A DNA stretch of 64,000 bases from Phaeotremella fagi (GCA_001599715.1 BCHU01000007.1:1369586-1433585); one strand, 5' to 3'. Positions 20,434-30,261 are shown, counted from the stretch's first letter. Translations and numbers: made by a program. The notes: a model not told the origin generated them from the letters alone.

Positions 20434-22050
20434 ATGACCACTCTCTCAACACCTTTACAGACAGAAACAAGTGCAGTAACACCAGACGACGTGGAGAAAC
20501 AAGAAACAACAGTTGCACCTCAATTTGATGAATTTCCTGAAGGTACCTGCTTCGATATTTTTTACCTTTGATCGTTGGCGATTAACACATATTTCGTAGG
20601 TGGACTCAAGGGATGGATGTGCGTCGCTGGAGGATGGTTGGCCCGTGAGTCAAATTCGATTCAGTGCAATTTTCGAACTTATCTGACGTCAACAGTCTTT
20701 TGCACTTTCGGTTACGCCAATGCCTTTGGAGTTTATCAAGACTATTATCAAACTATTGGGTATCCTGAACATTCTCCAAGTGACGTTAGCTGGATCGGTT
20801 CAGTGCAGTTATTCTTCTTGTTCGCGTTTGGAGCTGTCAGCGGACCCCTCTATGATAAAGGTTACTTTCGACATCTCCTCTACACTGGTAGTGTCTTGAA
20901 TATCGTCTGGTAGGTTTTCAAAACCAAGATAAATTTACTGAAACGTTCCATAGCATTTTTATGGTCTCGTTATGTAAACAATTTTGGCAAGTTGTTTTGG
21001 CTCAAGCTATAGGTTTAGGAATGGCCAATGGATTACTATTTCTACCTGCTGTTTCGATTATCAGTCAATATTTCCATAAGAGAAGAGCTTTGGCAATGGG
21101 AATCGCGATAACTGGGTCATCCGTTGGGGGTAAGTTAGTGTGATAACATTGTCGACTGACCCTACAGGAATATGTTTCCCCATCATGTTAAACAACTTGA
21201 TCGCTTCTCACGATTTCCCTCAAGCCGTTCGAGCTACCGCGTATACAATGCTGGGTGCACTCGTCACTGCATGTCTACTTATGCATCCTCGACTCCCACC
21301 TCATCCTAATCCACCCAAGAAACCTTCACCCAAAGAACTCTTACTTGATCCACCTTACGCCACTCTGCTCGCTGGATTCTTTGTCGCTGCTTTAGGTCTT
21401 TTCTTCCCATTCTTTTATCTTCAGGTGTGTTTGGTCAAGTCTTATGAGGTTCTCCTAGCTGACCAGAACCGTTTCCAGGTGTACGCTCAAGAACATGGGG
21501 TCGGTGTTGATCTCGTCAACTACACTTTAGCCATTTTGAACGCTGCTTCGGTTTTCGGTAGGTCCTCACGTCACACTAGATCTAACCTCTAGGTCGAACT
21601 ATCCCAAACTATTATGCTGATCGTTTCGGTTCAATCAACCTCGTAACTATTATGAGTGCAGCAGCGGGAGGAGTATGTTTTGGGGTATTCGTAAGTCAAC
21701 ATGACACAAAGGCAGTCACTAACACGTCACAGGGTGGTGGATCAACAGGTGGTTTGATAGTCATTTCCATCTTATACGGTTTCTTCTCAGGCGCATTCGT
21801 ATCATTAATGACTCCATCACTTATAACGCTCGCGAAACATCCCTCTGAGATAGGTCTTAGGATCGGTATGGGCATGTTGTTCACTTCGTTATCAGCTCTA
21901 TCTGGTACACCGATCATGGGAGCTTTACTGAATCGTTATGGTTTCGCTGCACCGATCATTTGGAGTGGTACTTGTATAATCGTTGGTGCTGGGTTATTTG
22001 CCGTCTCTGCTGTGTTACAATCGCGTGTCAAGGGGACTAGGAAGGTATAA
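20434..22050 (+). CDS. MFS transporter, monocarboxylate-porter type, copy 2
   Basis: Tandem paralog of the preceding transporter with the same intron positions and phases for the first five introns, plus an extra short intron near 21690-21733. Landmarks are GGLKGWMCVAGGW, FGYANAFGVYQDYYQ, GSVQLFFLFAFGAVSGPLYD, SQYFHKRRALAMGIA, GSSVGGICFPIMLNNL and EIGLRIGMGM. The two proteins share the ending SRxKGTRKV. The most variable part is the cytosolic amino terminus (MTTLSTPLQTETSAVT). Conserved gene structure with diverged ends suggests an older duplication with possible substrate or expression divergence. Confidence 0.86.
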
Positions 22051-22224
22051 TTGGGAGAATGAAGAGAATGTCGTGGTTTCTGCATATAGAGGATGGATTG
22101 GATCACTAATTTTATCACCCGTTTTAGATTGTAGTATATTGATTGACAGAGTTGACGTTTTTATGAATATTCTACAACACCAATATCCACATTTCTCTAC
22201 GTATCTCCGATCCCTTCATCCAAT

Positions 22225-22665
22225 TTATCCCTCATCGCTGAGCCTTGTAAAAAAGGGCGTAACAATATACTCATCATCGCCGCCCAAAATATACGAGCAA
22301 ACCGGCATTTCGCTTGGAAAGATGGATTCATCTAGAAATATAACTCCAAACGTAGCGCTTCTACCTCTAGCCTCGATTTCAATTTCAGAACTATAACATG
22401 TCATCCAAATTTCATCGTTCTTCGACTTGGCGGTTATTTTCGGTAAATCTTCCTCATTGATCTTCCACGATGTGATATATGACGCTATTTCTTTGACTAA
22501 ATCATATGTCATGAATTTACCTGGTACCAATGAATTTTCGACGGCTTCGTCGATGGTTCGAATAATTGCGTCCCAGATTGGAAGGAGGATTTTAGGGACG
22601 GTCGTTGGGTTTGCTTCGAACATTCGAAATTCTCCTGCTGAAGAATCTGTATTTGGTTCGGTCAT
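22225..22665 (-). CDS. Unknown protein, possible distant family B member
   Basis: 146 aa from MTEPNTDSSAGEFRM, the first ATG in a frame that continues upstream without one. No domain recognised. It holds an amphipathic helix region (IWDAIIRTIDEAVENSL) and then W-K-I and IWMTCYSSEIEIEAR, which loosely recall the W-x-V and beta-strand pattern of family B but are too weak to assign. It is the first of a run of minus-strand small unknown genes reaching to 29.4 kb. A 5' exon cannot be excluded. Confidence 0.5.
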   Translation of the reverse strand: MTEPNTDSSAGEFRMFEANPTTVPKILLPIWDAIIRTIDEAVENSLVPGKFMTYDLVKEIASYITSWKINEEDLPKITAKSKNDEIWMTCYSSEIEIEARGRSATFGVIFLDESIFPSEMPVCSYILGGDDEYIVTPFFTRLSDEG

Positions 22666-23061
22666 TTTTGATTCGAGTGTTTTATGAAATTGACGGGGTG
22701 AGTTTGAGACAGTTGATGTGAGGAAATTTGGATCGTTGGAGCTGGGAGAGTAATTGGTGATTTTCTCCTTTGTGTCCTTCACTCCGACAGCATCTGATGG
22801 ACAATTCCGTTAGAAGCCTTGATGTTTTAATAGCTCAAAGCATTGGCGCGCTTGCTAAACAAGAAAATGTCGTGCTGAGTGCCTACTAGCTTTGGATAGT
22901 AATCTACGTGAGGTGAAATGTATTTTGTGCTCTTGGCATAATACATACTTTGACGTTAGCTGTGACTACATTTTGTCTACTTATGAGCCTGATAAAGGCA
23001 ATTCAATACATCTCAGCACCCTCAAATAACTACACCACGTTTGGCAGACTCTGCTAAAACT

Positions 23062-23463
23062 TCAAACCAGCATTTCGAACTCGATAACCTCCCCATCTCG
23101 TCCAGTAGTATAGGTACAAACATCGAAATCATCAAGAAGCAACCAATTATTGTCACCTTCACCTACCAACCGAAGTGTCAGAACACGAGAGTACATATCC
23201 CCAGATTGACTAGAATCATATATCTTCAAACTGGATGTTGTCTTTACCAATGTTTCAGCCAAAGATAAAAGAGAGCCCTTTTTAGCAGCCGAGGAGATGA
23301 CTTCGATTCGACATACTGTTAGACAATCTTTAGTGATGATCGATTCTAGTCTTTTGTCAGACGAGAGAGTTTCGTCCAAACATTGGCAAACCGCATTGGC
23401 TATCGTTATTACGGCTGACAAGTCTTCTTCACTGTATTGTGAGAGTATATCTGGTTCACTCAT
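23062..23463 (-). CDS. Unknown small protein, possible family B relative
   Basis: Single exon, 133 aa, starting MSEPDILSQYSEEDLSAV. The second half (LLSLAETLVKTTSSLKIYDS, VLTLRLVGEG, LLLDDFDV) follows the order helix, strand, strand, xDFDV seen in the family B module, where the last part is VDIS. Identity is low, so membership is only a suggestion. No signal peptide or membrane segment. Confidence 0.5.
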   Translation of the reverse strand: MSEPDILSQYSEEDLSAVITIANAVCQCLDETLSSDKRLESIITKDCLTVCRIEVISSAAKKGSLLSLAETLVKTTSSLKIYDSSQSGDMYSRVLTLRLVGEGDNNWLLLDDFDVCTYTTGRDGEVIEFEMLV

Positions 23464-24107
23464 TTTGATGTGAACTTGCTGCGAGGTTTAGGAATTTATG
23501 TTTAGGAATTTATGTTGGTTTGGGAATCAAATCTCTTGGTGATCAACTCTAATTCAGTGTTGAGGCTTTTCCCGAAAGGCTCCGGGCAGAGAAGGCCAAT
23601 TCTAGTCTGTGGAGGTTGACGGTCAAAAGTAGACGTGTTTATCTGGTCGACCTTTTCTGTTGAAATTCCTGCTTCCAGTTCCGACGCTAAATATCCTTGG
23701 AACAGTTGTTCATCTCAAAATTGGCATTGCCACTAAGAAATGGTTTTCGGGACTCGCAGAATGATGAAGAAAGGCGGATCATTATGAACACTATGATTTT
23801 GTCAGCAAAAAAAAGTGATTTCTTGATGACTTTTGTAGGACTGGCGCAATGTACAAGGATCTGTAGTTGTTTCGAGCGCAGGGAAAAGAAGAAGAAAATG
23901 CGAAACAAGAGGGAGTACAAATGTGACAATGCACCCGTATAGTACAGACAGTCGCATTTGCCGTGAACACTTTAACTATGCAGTGCTATAGAAGCTCTTG
24001 CTCCTCAGACGTCATCAATAACATTCATTCGTAACTCAATAATCTTCACGACACAATTCACTACAGACATATCTCAAGGGTAGAAATTACTAGACCATAT
24101 TCTACCC
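23464..24107. other. Intergenic, contains duplicated 3' flank of a family B gene
   Basis: No gene is supported. From about 23940 to 24107 the sequence resembles about 25195-25365 (AGTACAGxxAGTC, CAGTGC, GCTCxxGCT, ACTCAxxA, then the coding region). This flank was duplicated together with the adjacent gene. Confidence 0.5.
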
Positions 24108-24626
24108 TTATTCTCTTATAAGCCAATCGCAATAATCTGAGATATCAACCTCTGAAACAGAACCCTCTGGACCATCAACCAACTTGACAACGGTTCCCTC
24201 TTTGGTTCTTTTGATGGTGAAGTTCAAATTCTGTTTTCCTCTCTCAATCTCATCAGCGAGGGTGGAGAGTTGAGTGTCGTTGATTGAAGCTTTGAATGAA
24301 TCCCAGACTGATTTAGCGGCATCGCTCACCTGAATGTGGTAATAAGCTGACTGTTGAAATTTGATTGATCTTTCGATGTATCCAGAGATTGTCGACTTCT
24401 TTTTGGCGAGGAAGTCGCACTGCTTTGTGATATCGGTTTTGAGCTGGATAGTTGCAAAGGTTTTACCGCCTTCTTTAGTGACGGTGATATTGTTTGACGA
24501 GAGATTTGTGGTGAGTTCATCTAAGACGGTTGAAGTTGCTGGATATCCATGTAATTCGGGGACTAGCGCACTTGCCTTTAAGCCCTGTGAGATTGAATCT
24601 TTGATTGTTTTGATTGATTGGGACAT
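24108..24626 (-). CDS. Family B protein, two modules
   Basis: Single exon, 172 aa, starting MSQSIKTIKDSISQGLKASA. It contains two copies of the family B module. Module 1 (about residues 29-72) runs ATSTVLDELTTNL, NNITVTKEG, FATIQLKTDIT. Module 2 (about 100-172) runs AAKSVWDSF, STLADEIERG, LNFTIKRTKEGT, VKLVDGPEGSVSEVDISDY. The VDIS ending, preceded by GPEGS, is the family signature. No signal peptide. Function unknown. A TATAAATAT box lies about 85 bp upstream (24709-24717). The gene is the intact parent of the pseudogene at 25366-25830. Confidence 0.72.
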   Translation of the reverse strand: MSQSIKTIKDSISQGLKASALVPELHGYPATSTVLDELTTNLSSNNITVTKEGGKTFATIQLKTDITKQCDFLAKKKSTISGYIERSIKFQQSAYYHIQVSDAAKSVWDSFKASINDTQLSTLADEIERGKQNLNFTIKRTKEGTVVKLVDGPEGSVSEVDISDYCDWLIRE

Positions 24627-24708
24627 GATGATATGGAAATAGAAATTTAACTTTGTTGGTTATCAAAAAGTTGATTGAAGGACGAAGAAAGTTGGGAGAC
24701 AGTGGGGG

Positions 24709-24717
24709 TATAAATAT
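24709..24717 (-). promoter_or_regulatory. TATA box of the 24.1-24.6 kb family B gene
   Basis: On the minus strand this reads ATATTTATA, 83 bp before the ATG. The identical nonamer stands before the plus-strand family B genes at 41206 and 42131, so it is a shared core-promoter element. Confidence 0.5.
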
Positions 24718-24810
24718 GTCGCAGAAAATGTTCAGAAGTCTCTGACCAGCTGACTCTCACGTCAAATGACAAATAGATTTAAATTTCATTTACAGTACTC
24801 ATAGATTGAG

Positions 24811-25124
24811 CCGATAAACCCTATGAAAGGTATTTTGGGGTGTTTTCTCGTTCAAACAGATAGCCAGAGATCATCCTTTCATTACTTTCAAGTGTCTTCT
24901 CTTCAAAGTTTATCAAATAGGTCCGAGAGTGGAGCATTTCTTTCCAGTAGAAGCTCCATGACTTCACTCCATAGCAGATCCGATAAGACCTATGAAAGGT
25001 TTGGAATTTCATTTATGAAATGGTTTATCGCTCACATATAAATGGGTCCGAGGGAGGAGCGTTTCCATCTGATAGAAACTTGATGACATCGCTCCATAGC
25101 AAATCCGACAAACCCTATGAAAGG
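24811..25124. repeat. Imperfect repeats with core CCTATGAAAGG
   Basis: Three copies of CCGAYAARMCCTATGAAAGG start at 24811, 24980 and 25105, and a fourth more diverged copy is at 26007-26026. Longer flanks also repeat: GGTCCGAG..GGAGC, a GTAGAAGC-like stretch and CTCCATAGCARATCC. Read towards the minus-strand genes the core is CCTTTCATAGG, matching the element before other family B and C genes. The array may be a duplicated upstream region or an expanded regulatory element. Confidence 0.6.
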
Positions 25125-25365
25125 TTTGTAAAGTTATGAATGCTCGGTTATTTCGTGAAAAAGAGGGGGTACAGATGCATAGGACGATACCAAGCCCGGA
25201 GAGTACAGGTAGTCACACTACAGAAACGAGTCTGCAGTGCGAAGAAAGCTCTCGCTTATTTGATTTCGTCAAAAATGTCATTCATGACGTGGATAGTCAC
25301 TAAGCAACACCCTACATACAAAAACTCCTCAAGGATAAAATCCACCAGACTATCTTCTACCGTTC

Positions 25366-25830
25366 TTACTCTGTTCTGGGTTTGAAAATAGAGCCTGAAA
25401 TATCAAACTCTGAAACAGAACCCTCTGGACCATCAATCAATTTGACGAATGTTTTCCCAAGTTCGGTCTTTTCAATAGTAAGCTGAATCTTCTTGACTTC
25501 CAGACAAATTTCGTCAGCGAGGGTGGCGATTTGCTCAATACTGATAGACTGTAAGAATGACCCCGTGACGATTCTTGTCGCCTCTGTCAAGTCGCAATAA
25601 GGTGGTCTTTATTGTTTGATTGATGTTCGAATGTAGTCGGAGATTTTGAATTTATCGCAGGTTAGAAAGTCGAAAAATGGTGTGATGTATGTTTTATGAC
25701 TGATACATGCAAAGAACTCTGCCGTGTTCTTCGGTGATGGTGATGGTTGAGGCGAGATCGAAGACCTTTCAACCCCATGACGAACACCCTCAGGGTAAGG
25801 AGGTTGGTTGATGCTAGTTTTTGATGTCAT
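25366..25830 (-). pseudogene. Family B pseudogene, duplicate of the 24.1-24.6 kb gene
   Basis: The minus strand encodes a clear copy of module 2 (IEQIATLADEI, VKLIDGPEGSVSEFDISG) preceded by FFDFLTCDKFKISDYIRTSI, all in one frame but broken by a TAA at 25609-25611 where the intact paralog has Gln. Further 5' the homology shifts frame: LASTITITEEHGRVL in another frame matches NNITVTKEGGKTF of the parent. It therefore has at least one frameshift and one nonsense change. The 3' flank is also homologous to that of the parent, which shows a segmental tandem duplication. No functional product is expected. Confidence 0.75.
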
Positions 25831-26740
25831 TTATTTCTGGGGACATTACGAAATGTCGGTTGAAGGACTAACAAAGTCTCGAGAAGGTGGCTGTATAAGT
25901 AAAAAACTCAAAGAATATGATCGGAAGTCTTTGAGCAGGAGTGTAACAGAGCGTCTCCTTCCAGTAGAAGCTTGATGATTTCGGATTGTTTCGCTCCTCA
26001 GCAAATCCGATAAAATCTATGAAAGGTTTGGAAATTCATTTTTGAAAGCTGCGTTATTTCAGTTTTACGTTGGTGACAGGGGGCGTGGCATTTGAAAAGT
26101 TTATGAACATTGTTTACTTTTAGGAAAGAATGGGGATGCATCTAATGTCAACTACTCTGGTATATACGAGATTTACTAACTACGAATGCTCTTATGAGAA
26201 CAATAAGAAATTCTAACAATTACTACTGACCCTGAAGAAACAATAAGCTCATTCTCTAATTCTAAGCCGTATACGCCACATTACTATATTCTAACAAACA
26301 TGATACAGTTGGACTATGGAATGCGAAAAAGGGGTTGAAATCGAGAGGTTAAATGTGTTCTTTCATTGTTTGTCATGCTGAGCTCCTCCGCATCTCGGGT
26401 TAAAATTTCATAACGCAGCATTGGTTGAGTGATCGATCGGCTTTTGTATTGAAGTATCGTATAATTGATGAAATTAGGACAGATATGATTGTGAGATATG
26501 CTGAATTACTTTACGACTCTGACTCATCCAAATTTGGGATTCGCTGTTGGCTCTGCCACATTGACGATCACCGCCAGTGAAGAATTAACTTTTTTATCAT
26601 CCTCATTCATAACTCCAGCACAAAACTAAAATATTCAACTACTCAACTAAAACTATTCAAACTATAAAAGAAAGGATGTAATGAAAACTATCAAAGGAAG
26701 ATCCGAGAATCCATCTTTTAGTTGCCATCATTGGTTCCTC
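25831..26740. other. Intergenic, 910 bp
   Basis: It holds one copy of the CCTATGAAAGG-type repeat (26007-26026) with its GTAGAAGCTTGATGA flank and otherwise AT-rich sequence with no supported gene. Confidence 0.4.
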
Positions 26741-27133
26741 CTAAACAGCCTCTTCAGCTTCACCTGAAGCCGCACCTTTGCCTCCATCACTTTCACCCCC
26801 GAGCTCACTGTCACCACCAACAGTGGGAACCTCTGATTTCTTCTCAAACTTATGACTAAAGTTGACATTGACTCGTGTATCACCGTTCTCATCGTCGTCG
26901 ACGCTGATGAAAGAACCCAACCTATCAACGAACTTCTCCTGAATCATTCGGGCGACATCCCCGACCTCAGATTCAGTAAATCTACCCGAAGCTCTGACAG
27001 AGGATATGATTTCTCTTTCTTGCTTAGTAGATTTTGAACCTAGGAATGAGGTGATGGTTTGAAGGAAATCCATGTTCATCCCCATTTGGTGAACACTGTT
27101 TCCCTCGCCGATGATTGAGGCACTGTGTGACAT
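26741..27133 (-). CDS. Family B-like single-module protein with GEGN-Q-x-G start
   Basis: Single exon, 130 aa when started at MSHSASIIGEGN; the frame is open 174 nt further upstream, but that part reads as leader. Residues 9-19 (GEGNSVHQMGM) resemble GSGNTGFQAGQ of the family B protein at 28683-29414. The central part (VARMIQEKFVDRL, FISVDDDENGDTRVNVNFSH) matches helix, strand, turn, strand of module 1 there (VYNRFMSNL, VTVTKSDGTVSVDFNSS). The tail is Gly/Glu-rich and disordered. Assignment to family B rests on this order rather than on high identity. Confidence 0.62.
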   Translation of the reverse strand: MSHSASIIGEGNSVHQMGMNMDFLQTITSFLGSKSTKQEREIISSVRASGRFTESEVGDVARMIQEKFVDRLGSFISVDDDENGDTRVNVNFSHKFEKKSEVPTVGGDSELGGESDGGKGAASGEAEEAV

Positions 27134-27322
27134 GTTTATTGTTTGTTGTTTGGAAATTTGATGTGAGTAAGGGAATTGATAAATTGAGGTGAGGAAGAGA
27201 TGAAGAGAGGAGAGGGGGACATCCAGGGTATTGAGGGTATAAGTAAAATACGGTGGAAGACTCGAAGACTTCTGGTGGAAGAAATGAAGACCATGGGGAT
27301 TTAACAATCACGTTTTCATTTA

Positions 27323-27407
27323 CTCCACAACAGCTCCACCATCTTGGAAAATGAAGAGTGTCTTCTCGAAGACATCAGTACTCCAAATAGCTCCACAACA
27401 GCTCCAC
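27323..27407 (-). promoter_or_regulatory. Four CTCCAC motifs upstream of the 26.7-27.1 kb gene
   Basis: CTCCAC occurs at 27323, 27334, 27391 and 27402, three of the four within CTCCACAA. Between them is TCTTCTCGAAGA, a near-palindrome like a heat-shock half-site pair. Four hexamers in 85 bp is far above the one per 2 kb (both strands) expected by chance. Confidence 0.4.
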
Positions 27408-27778
27408 AAATTACGAAAAGGACGAAGAAGGATTGAAGAAAGTTTAACCCCGTTGAAAGCAACTTTTCGTATCAGTACCATAGAATCAAAGGGGTAATCC
27501 TCTTACACAGAACAAGTTCCAGTACAAATGTGTACAGCACTATTTACAGCGCATATACTGAATAGTGGTTTCCCAAACATGTAGCACTGAAAGGTCGTTT
27601 TGCAAGCGTTATGCACAGATTTTGTCTCGCACTACCTATTCATAACTGACACCTACACTACTGTAACTCAAATAAACAAACCAACAGACTGAAAATCAAG
27701 AATAAAGATAATAATCAAAAGTAGAGCGATCCGGGGAGGCATCGTCTACCCCACGTCCTACAGTACATCACTCCTCCC

Positions 27779-28327
27779 CTAAAAATCGACAAACTTGGAG
27801 ACATCAAACGTATCCATCGAACCTTCTGGTCCGCCACTCATCTTAACAATAGCCTCCTTCATCGCATCAACCTTGAAAACCTTCACAGTCCATTGCTCTC
27901 GAGCACGCTGGAGAAGCCTACTAAGATCAGTGATCTGTTGATCTGTAACCGATGATCTGAATTTCAACCATACATCTTTGGTACCGAGAGCAAAGTTCAA
28001 ACCAGATTCTTCTATTCTAGTCGAATACCAGAGGCACCCTTCAATATGTGCCTTTAGAAGTCTCTCTTCATCTGTGAGATTCTCTTTGTCGCAGTAGTCG
28101 CTGATATCGAACGATGATTCGAATTTGAGCGATACCTTACCGTGACTCTCTCTGACTTTAACGGTGAGACCACTGTTACTGATGTATTTATCGTAATTCT
28201 CTTGAACGACTGGATCGGTTTCTGAAGGGAACAATGGGTATAAAGGTGAATTACTGAGCGCGTCGGAGATTAGACTTTTGAGATTTTCGCTACTATAGTT
28301 TGGACCGGAAGAATCATCGTTGGACAT
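27779..28327 (-). CDS. Family B protein, two modules
   Basis: Single exon, 182 aa, starting MSNDDSSGPNYSSENLKSLI. Module 1 is YDKYISNSGLTVKVRES, then GKVSLKFESSFDISDYC. Module 2 is KDVWLKFRSSVTDQQITDL, then WTVKVFKV, AIVKMSGGPEGSMDTFDVSK. A charged linker (KENLTDEERLLKAHIEG) joins them. The FRSSVT segment is shared with the next gene, so these two are sisters. No known domain, no signal peptide. Confidence 0.72.
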   Translation of the reverse strand: MSNDDSSGPNYSSENLKSLISDALSNSPLYPLFPSETDPVVQENYDKYISNSGLTVKVRESHGKVSLKFESSFDISDYCDKENLTDEERLLKAHIEGCLWYSTRIEESGLNFALGTKDVWLKFRSSVTDQQITDLSRLLQRAREQWTVKVFKVDAMKEAIVKMSGGPEGSMDTFDVSKFVDF

Positions 28328-28432
28328 GTTTTGAATTTATAAGACGGTGTGGTGATTAAAGAAAAGTCTTGAAGGGGGAATTATAGAAATTCCTGTGTGG
28401 TTGATGTACTGTGTGTATTGGAGCAGGGCTTG

Positions 28433-28476
28433 TTTTGGAAGACCACTTATCAAAGGTGTGAAAGATAAAGGATATC
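28433..28476 (-). promoter_or_regulatory. Shared family B/C upstream element, copy 1
   Basis: It reads TTTTGGAAGACCACTTATCA followed by AAGGTGTGAAAGATAAAGG on plus, 105-150 bp before the minus-strand start at 28327. The same block precedes the gene at 28683-29414, and a shorter version precedes several other family B and C genes. Confidence 0.55.
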
Positions 28477-28682
28477 TTTGCATACTGCTGGGTTAAAAAA
28501 GATGTCTATGTGCAGTACTGGCTATAACTCTCATTCATAACCTTTCGCACTGAAACTAACTATTGATAGCAATTGAATAAGGGGGGAAAATCAACTAAAA
28601 ACATCCACTTGTATAACCAAACCTTCCGCATTCTTCAACACCTAAAATTTCAAACACTTCCCCAGTCTACATGGAACGCTCA

Positions 28683-29414
28683 TTAATCGTCGTCGTCGTC
28701 CTCCTCCTCGTCCCCCTCGGTAATATACTTGCTGATATCGAAAGACTTATCTGAGTCGTGGGGACCACCTTTCATATGCATATGAGCGACAGCTTTAGTT
28801 TTCCCCTCCTCATCGACATCGTTGGTAACATGGACACCCCATTTTCGTTTACGTTTACCATCCTCACTTTCTTCATAGAGCTGTTCCTCTGTAACCGATG
28901 ATCTGAATTTTGACCATATATCGTTTGTTGCTCTTTTACAATTTATCCATACATCATTCTTCATAGAATAAACTCTGACTCTTTCTGTGATATGATCTTT
29001 GAACTTGCTCTCTTCAACAGTGAGATTCTCGGTGTGTCTGGTGATATCGACCGAAGAGTTGAAATCAACCGATACCGTCCCATCAGATTTGGTGACGGTG
29101 ACAAAGAGATTACTCATGAACCTGTTATAAACCTTTTGAACGACTGAATCGAAATTGGTTGTAAGACCTGTATCTGAATCACTGAGTGCGGAGGAGATAC
29201 GACTTTTGATACCGGTTTCGAGATTACTAGAACTTGATGGGGAAAACGATTGACCGCTGATGTTACCATTAACGACTCCGAATTGAAGACCTGTACCTGA
29301 GGTGTTGGTAGTGAAACTTGACTTTGAAAAGGACGATGGATCGATGTTACCATTAACCTGGCCTGCCTGAAAACCTGTGTTACCAGATCCGAAAGTGACT
29401 CTTGCGTTATACAT
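28683..29414 (-). CDS. Family B protein with two amyloid-motif-like repeats and acidic tail
   Basis: Single exon, 243 aa. Residues 14-33 (GFQAGQVNGNIDPSSFSKSS) and 42-61 (GLQFGVVNGNISGQSFSPSS) are an internal repeat with a G-hydrophobic-Q-hydrophobic-G core. Two family B modules follow. Module 1 is VVQKVYNRFMSNLFVTVTKS, then VSVDFNSSVDITRH. Module 2 is TNDIWSKFRSSVTEEQL, KWGVHVTNDVDEEGK, HMKGGP and FDISKYI. The protein ends in GDEEEDDDDD. The G-x-Q-x-G core is that of fungal PP/RHIM-like amyloid signalling motifs (family knowledge; similarity only). The start MYNARVTFGSGNTG is the only ATG before the repeats. Confidence 0.72.
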   Translation of the reverse strand: MYNARVTFGSGNTGFQAGQVNGNIDPSSFSKSSFTTNTSGTGLQFGVVNGNISGQSFSPSSSSNLETGIKSRISSALSDSDTGLTTNFDSVVQKVYNRFMSNLFVTVTKSDGTVSVDFNSSVDITRHTENLTVEESKFKDHITERVRVYSMKNDVWINCKRATNDIWSKFRSSVTEEQLYEESEDGKRKRKWGVHVTNDVDEEGKTKAVAHMHMKGGPHDSDKSFDISKYITEGDEEEDDDDD

Positions 29415-29530
29415 GATTTGGATTTTTGAAGATTCACTTGATGTGCGTTACTAAAGAATAGATAGATTATTTGAAAGAGGTAGAAATGAAAAAAAAAACT
29501 ATGGGCTTGATGTATGTGTTGGAGCGGTCG

Positions 29531-29574
29531 TCTTGGAAGACCACCTATCAAAGGTGCGAAGGATAAAGGATATC
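29531..29574 (-). promoter_or_regulatory. Shared family B/C upstream element, copy 2
   Basis: TCTTGGAAGACCACCTATCA, then AAGGTGCGAAGGATAAAGG, 117-160 bp before the start at 29414. It is nearly identical to copy 1 and includes the inverted pair CACCT/AGGTG. In gene sense it reads CACCTTTGATAGGTG then GTCTTCCAA. Confidence 0.55.
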
Positions 29575-29629
29575 CAAGGTGACACAGGATATGAGTCGGC
29601 TTAGCCCAAATGGTTAGAAGACATGTCAT

Positions 29630-30261
29630 CCTTTATAGTCATTTTGTCGTCAGGGTAAGTACTTGAAAGGTTGGCTGTACAACGGCACATCTGTGTAATC
29701 GACTCGATCGAGTTCGAAGCATCTTTGCTGTATGTTGTAGATCAATGTCGTCTTTTCTTGACCAGGGCGATGGTTTGTCTTTTCTATTCATTCGTTATCA
29801 ATCTTCATTGTCTCGTCCTTGACCACAGATGGTTGTGTTTTATTCACTAGCACCTATAAATCATAGGAACAGTGGTTACCAGTCTACAATGTATTGTCCA
29901 TCAGTTTTAGTCTGTTGGTAGATCCTTGACATCAACTGCAGTTTCTCAGTTAATCCCACAGATAAATACTTGAAATACTGTCCGTCAGTCAATACTCCTT
30001 GTTACGAAGAACCCGAAGTGATTGAGCAACGATTCAACGATTTAGCAAAGATGCATAAACTCTAGGCTAATTTTGATTCCCCCTGTCACGTTTTGTACAT
30101 CAACCTTTAACCTGCATTCGAGTCAGCTCATATAACCAAACTAATCGGATAACAGCAGAAAAAACACTCACAATTCCGTCCTCCTTTCACAAGGTCGTCA
30201 AAAAACCGTTTATCCGATGCGCATAACTAAAAAATCATTCGTCAGATGACATTCACCCTGT
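29630..30261. other. Intergenic, 630 bp
   Basis: No supported gene on either strand. It lies between the family B minus-strand block and the 3' end of the NAC alpha gene. Confidence 0.4.

Noticed and set aside
23697..23942. Plus-strand 81-aa frame with basic tail
   Set aside because: No homology, no leader or splice context, and antisense to another spurious frame.
29590..29625. Possible tRNA A box (TTAGCCCAAATGGTTAG)
   Set aside because: No T-arm or acceptor stem follows within 80 bases.
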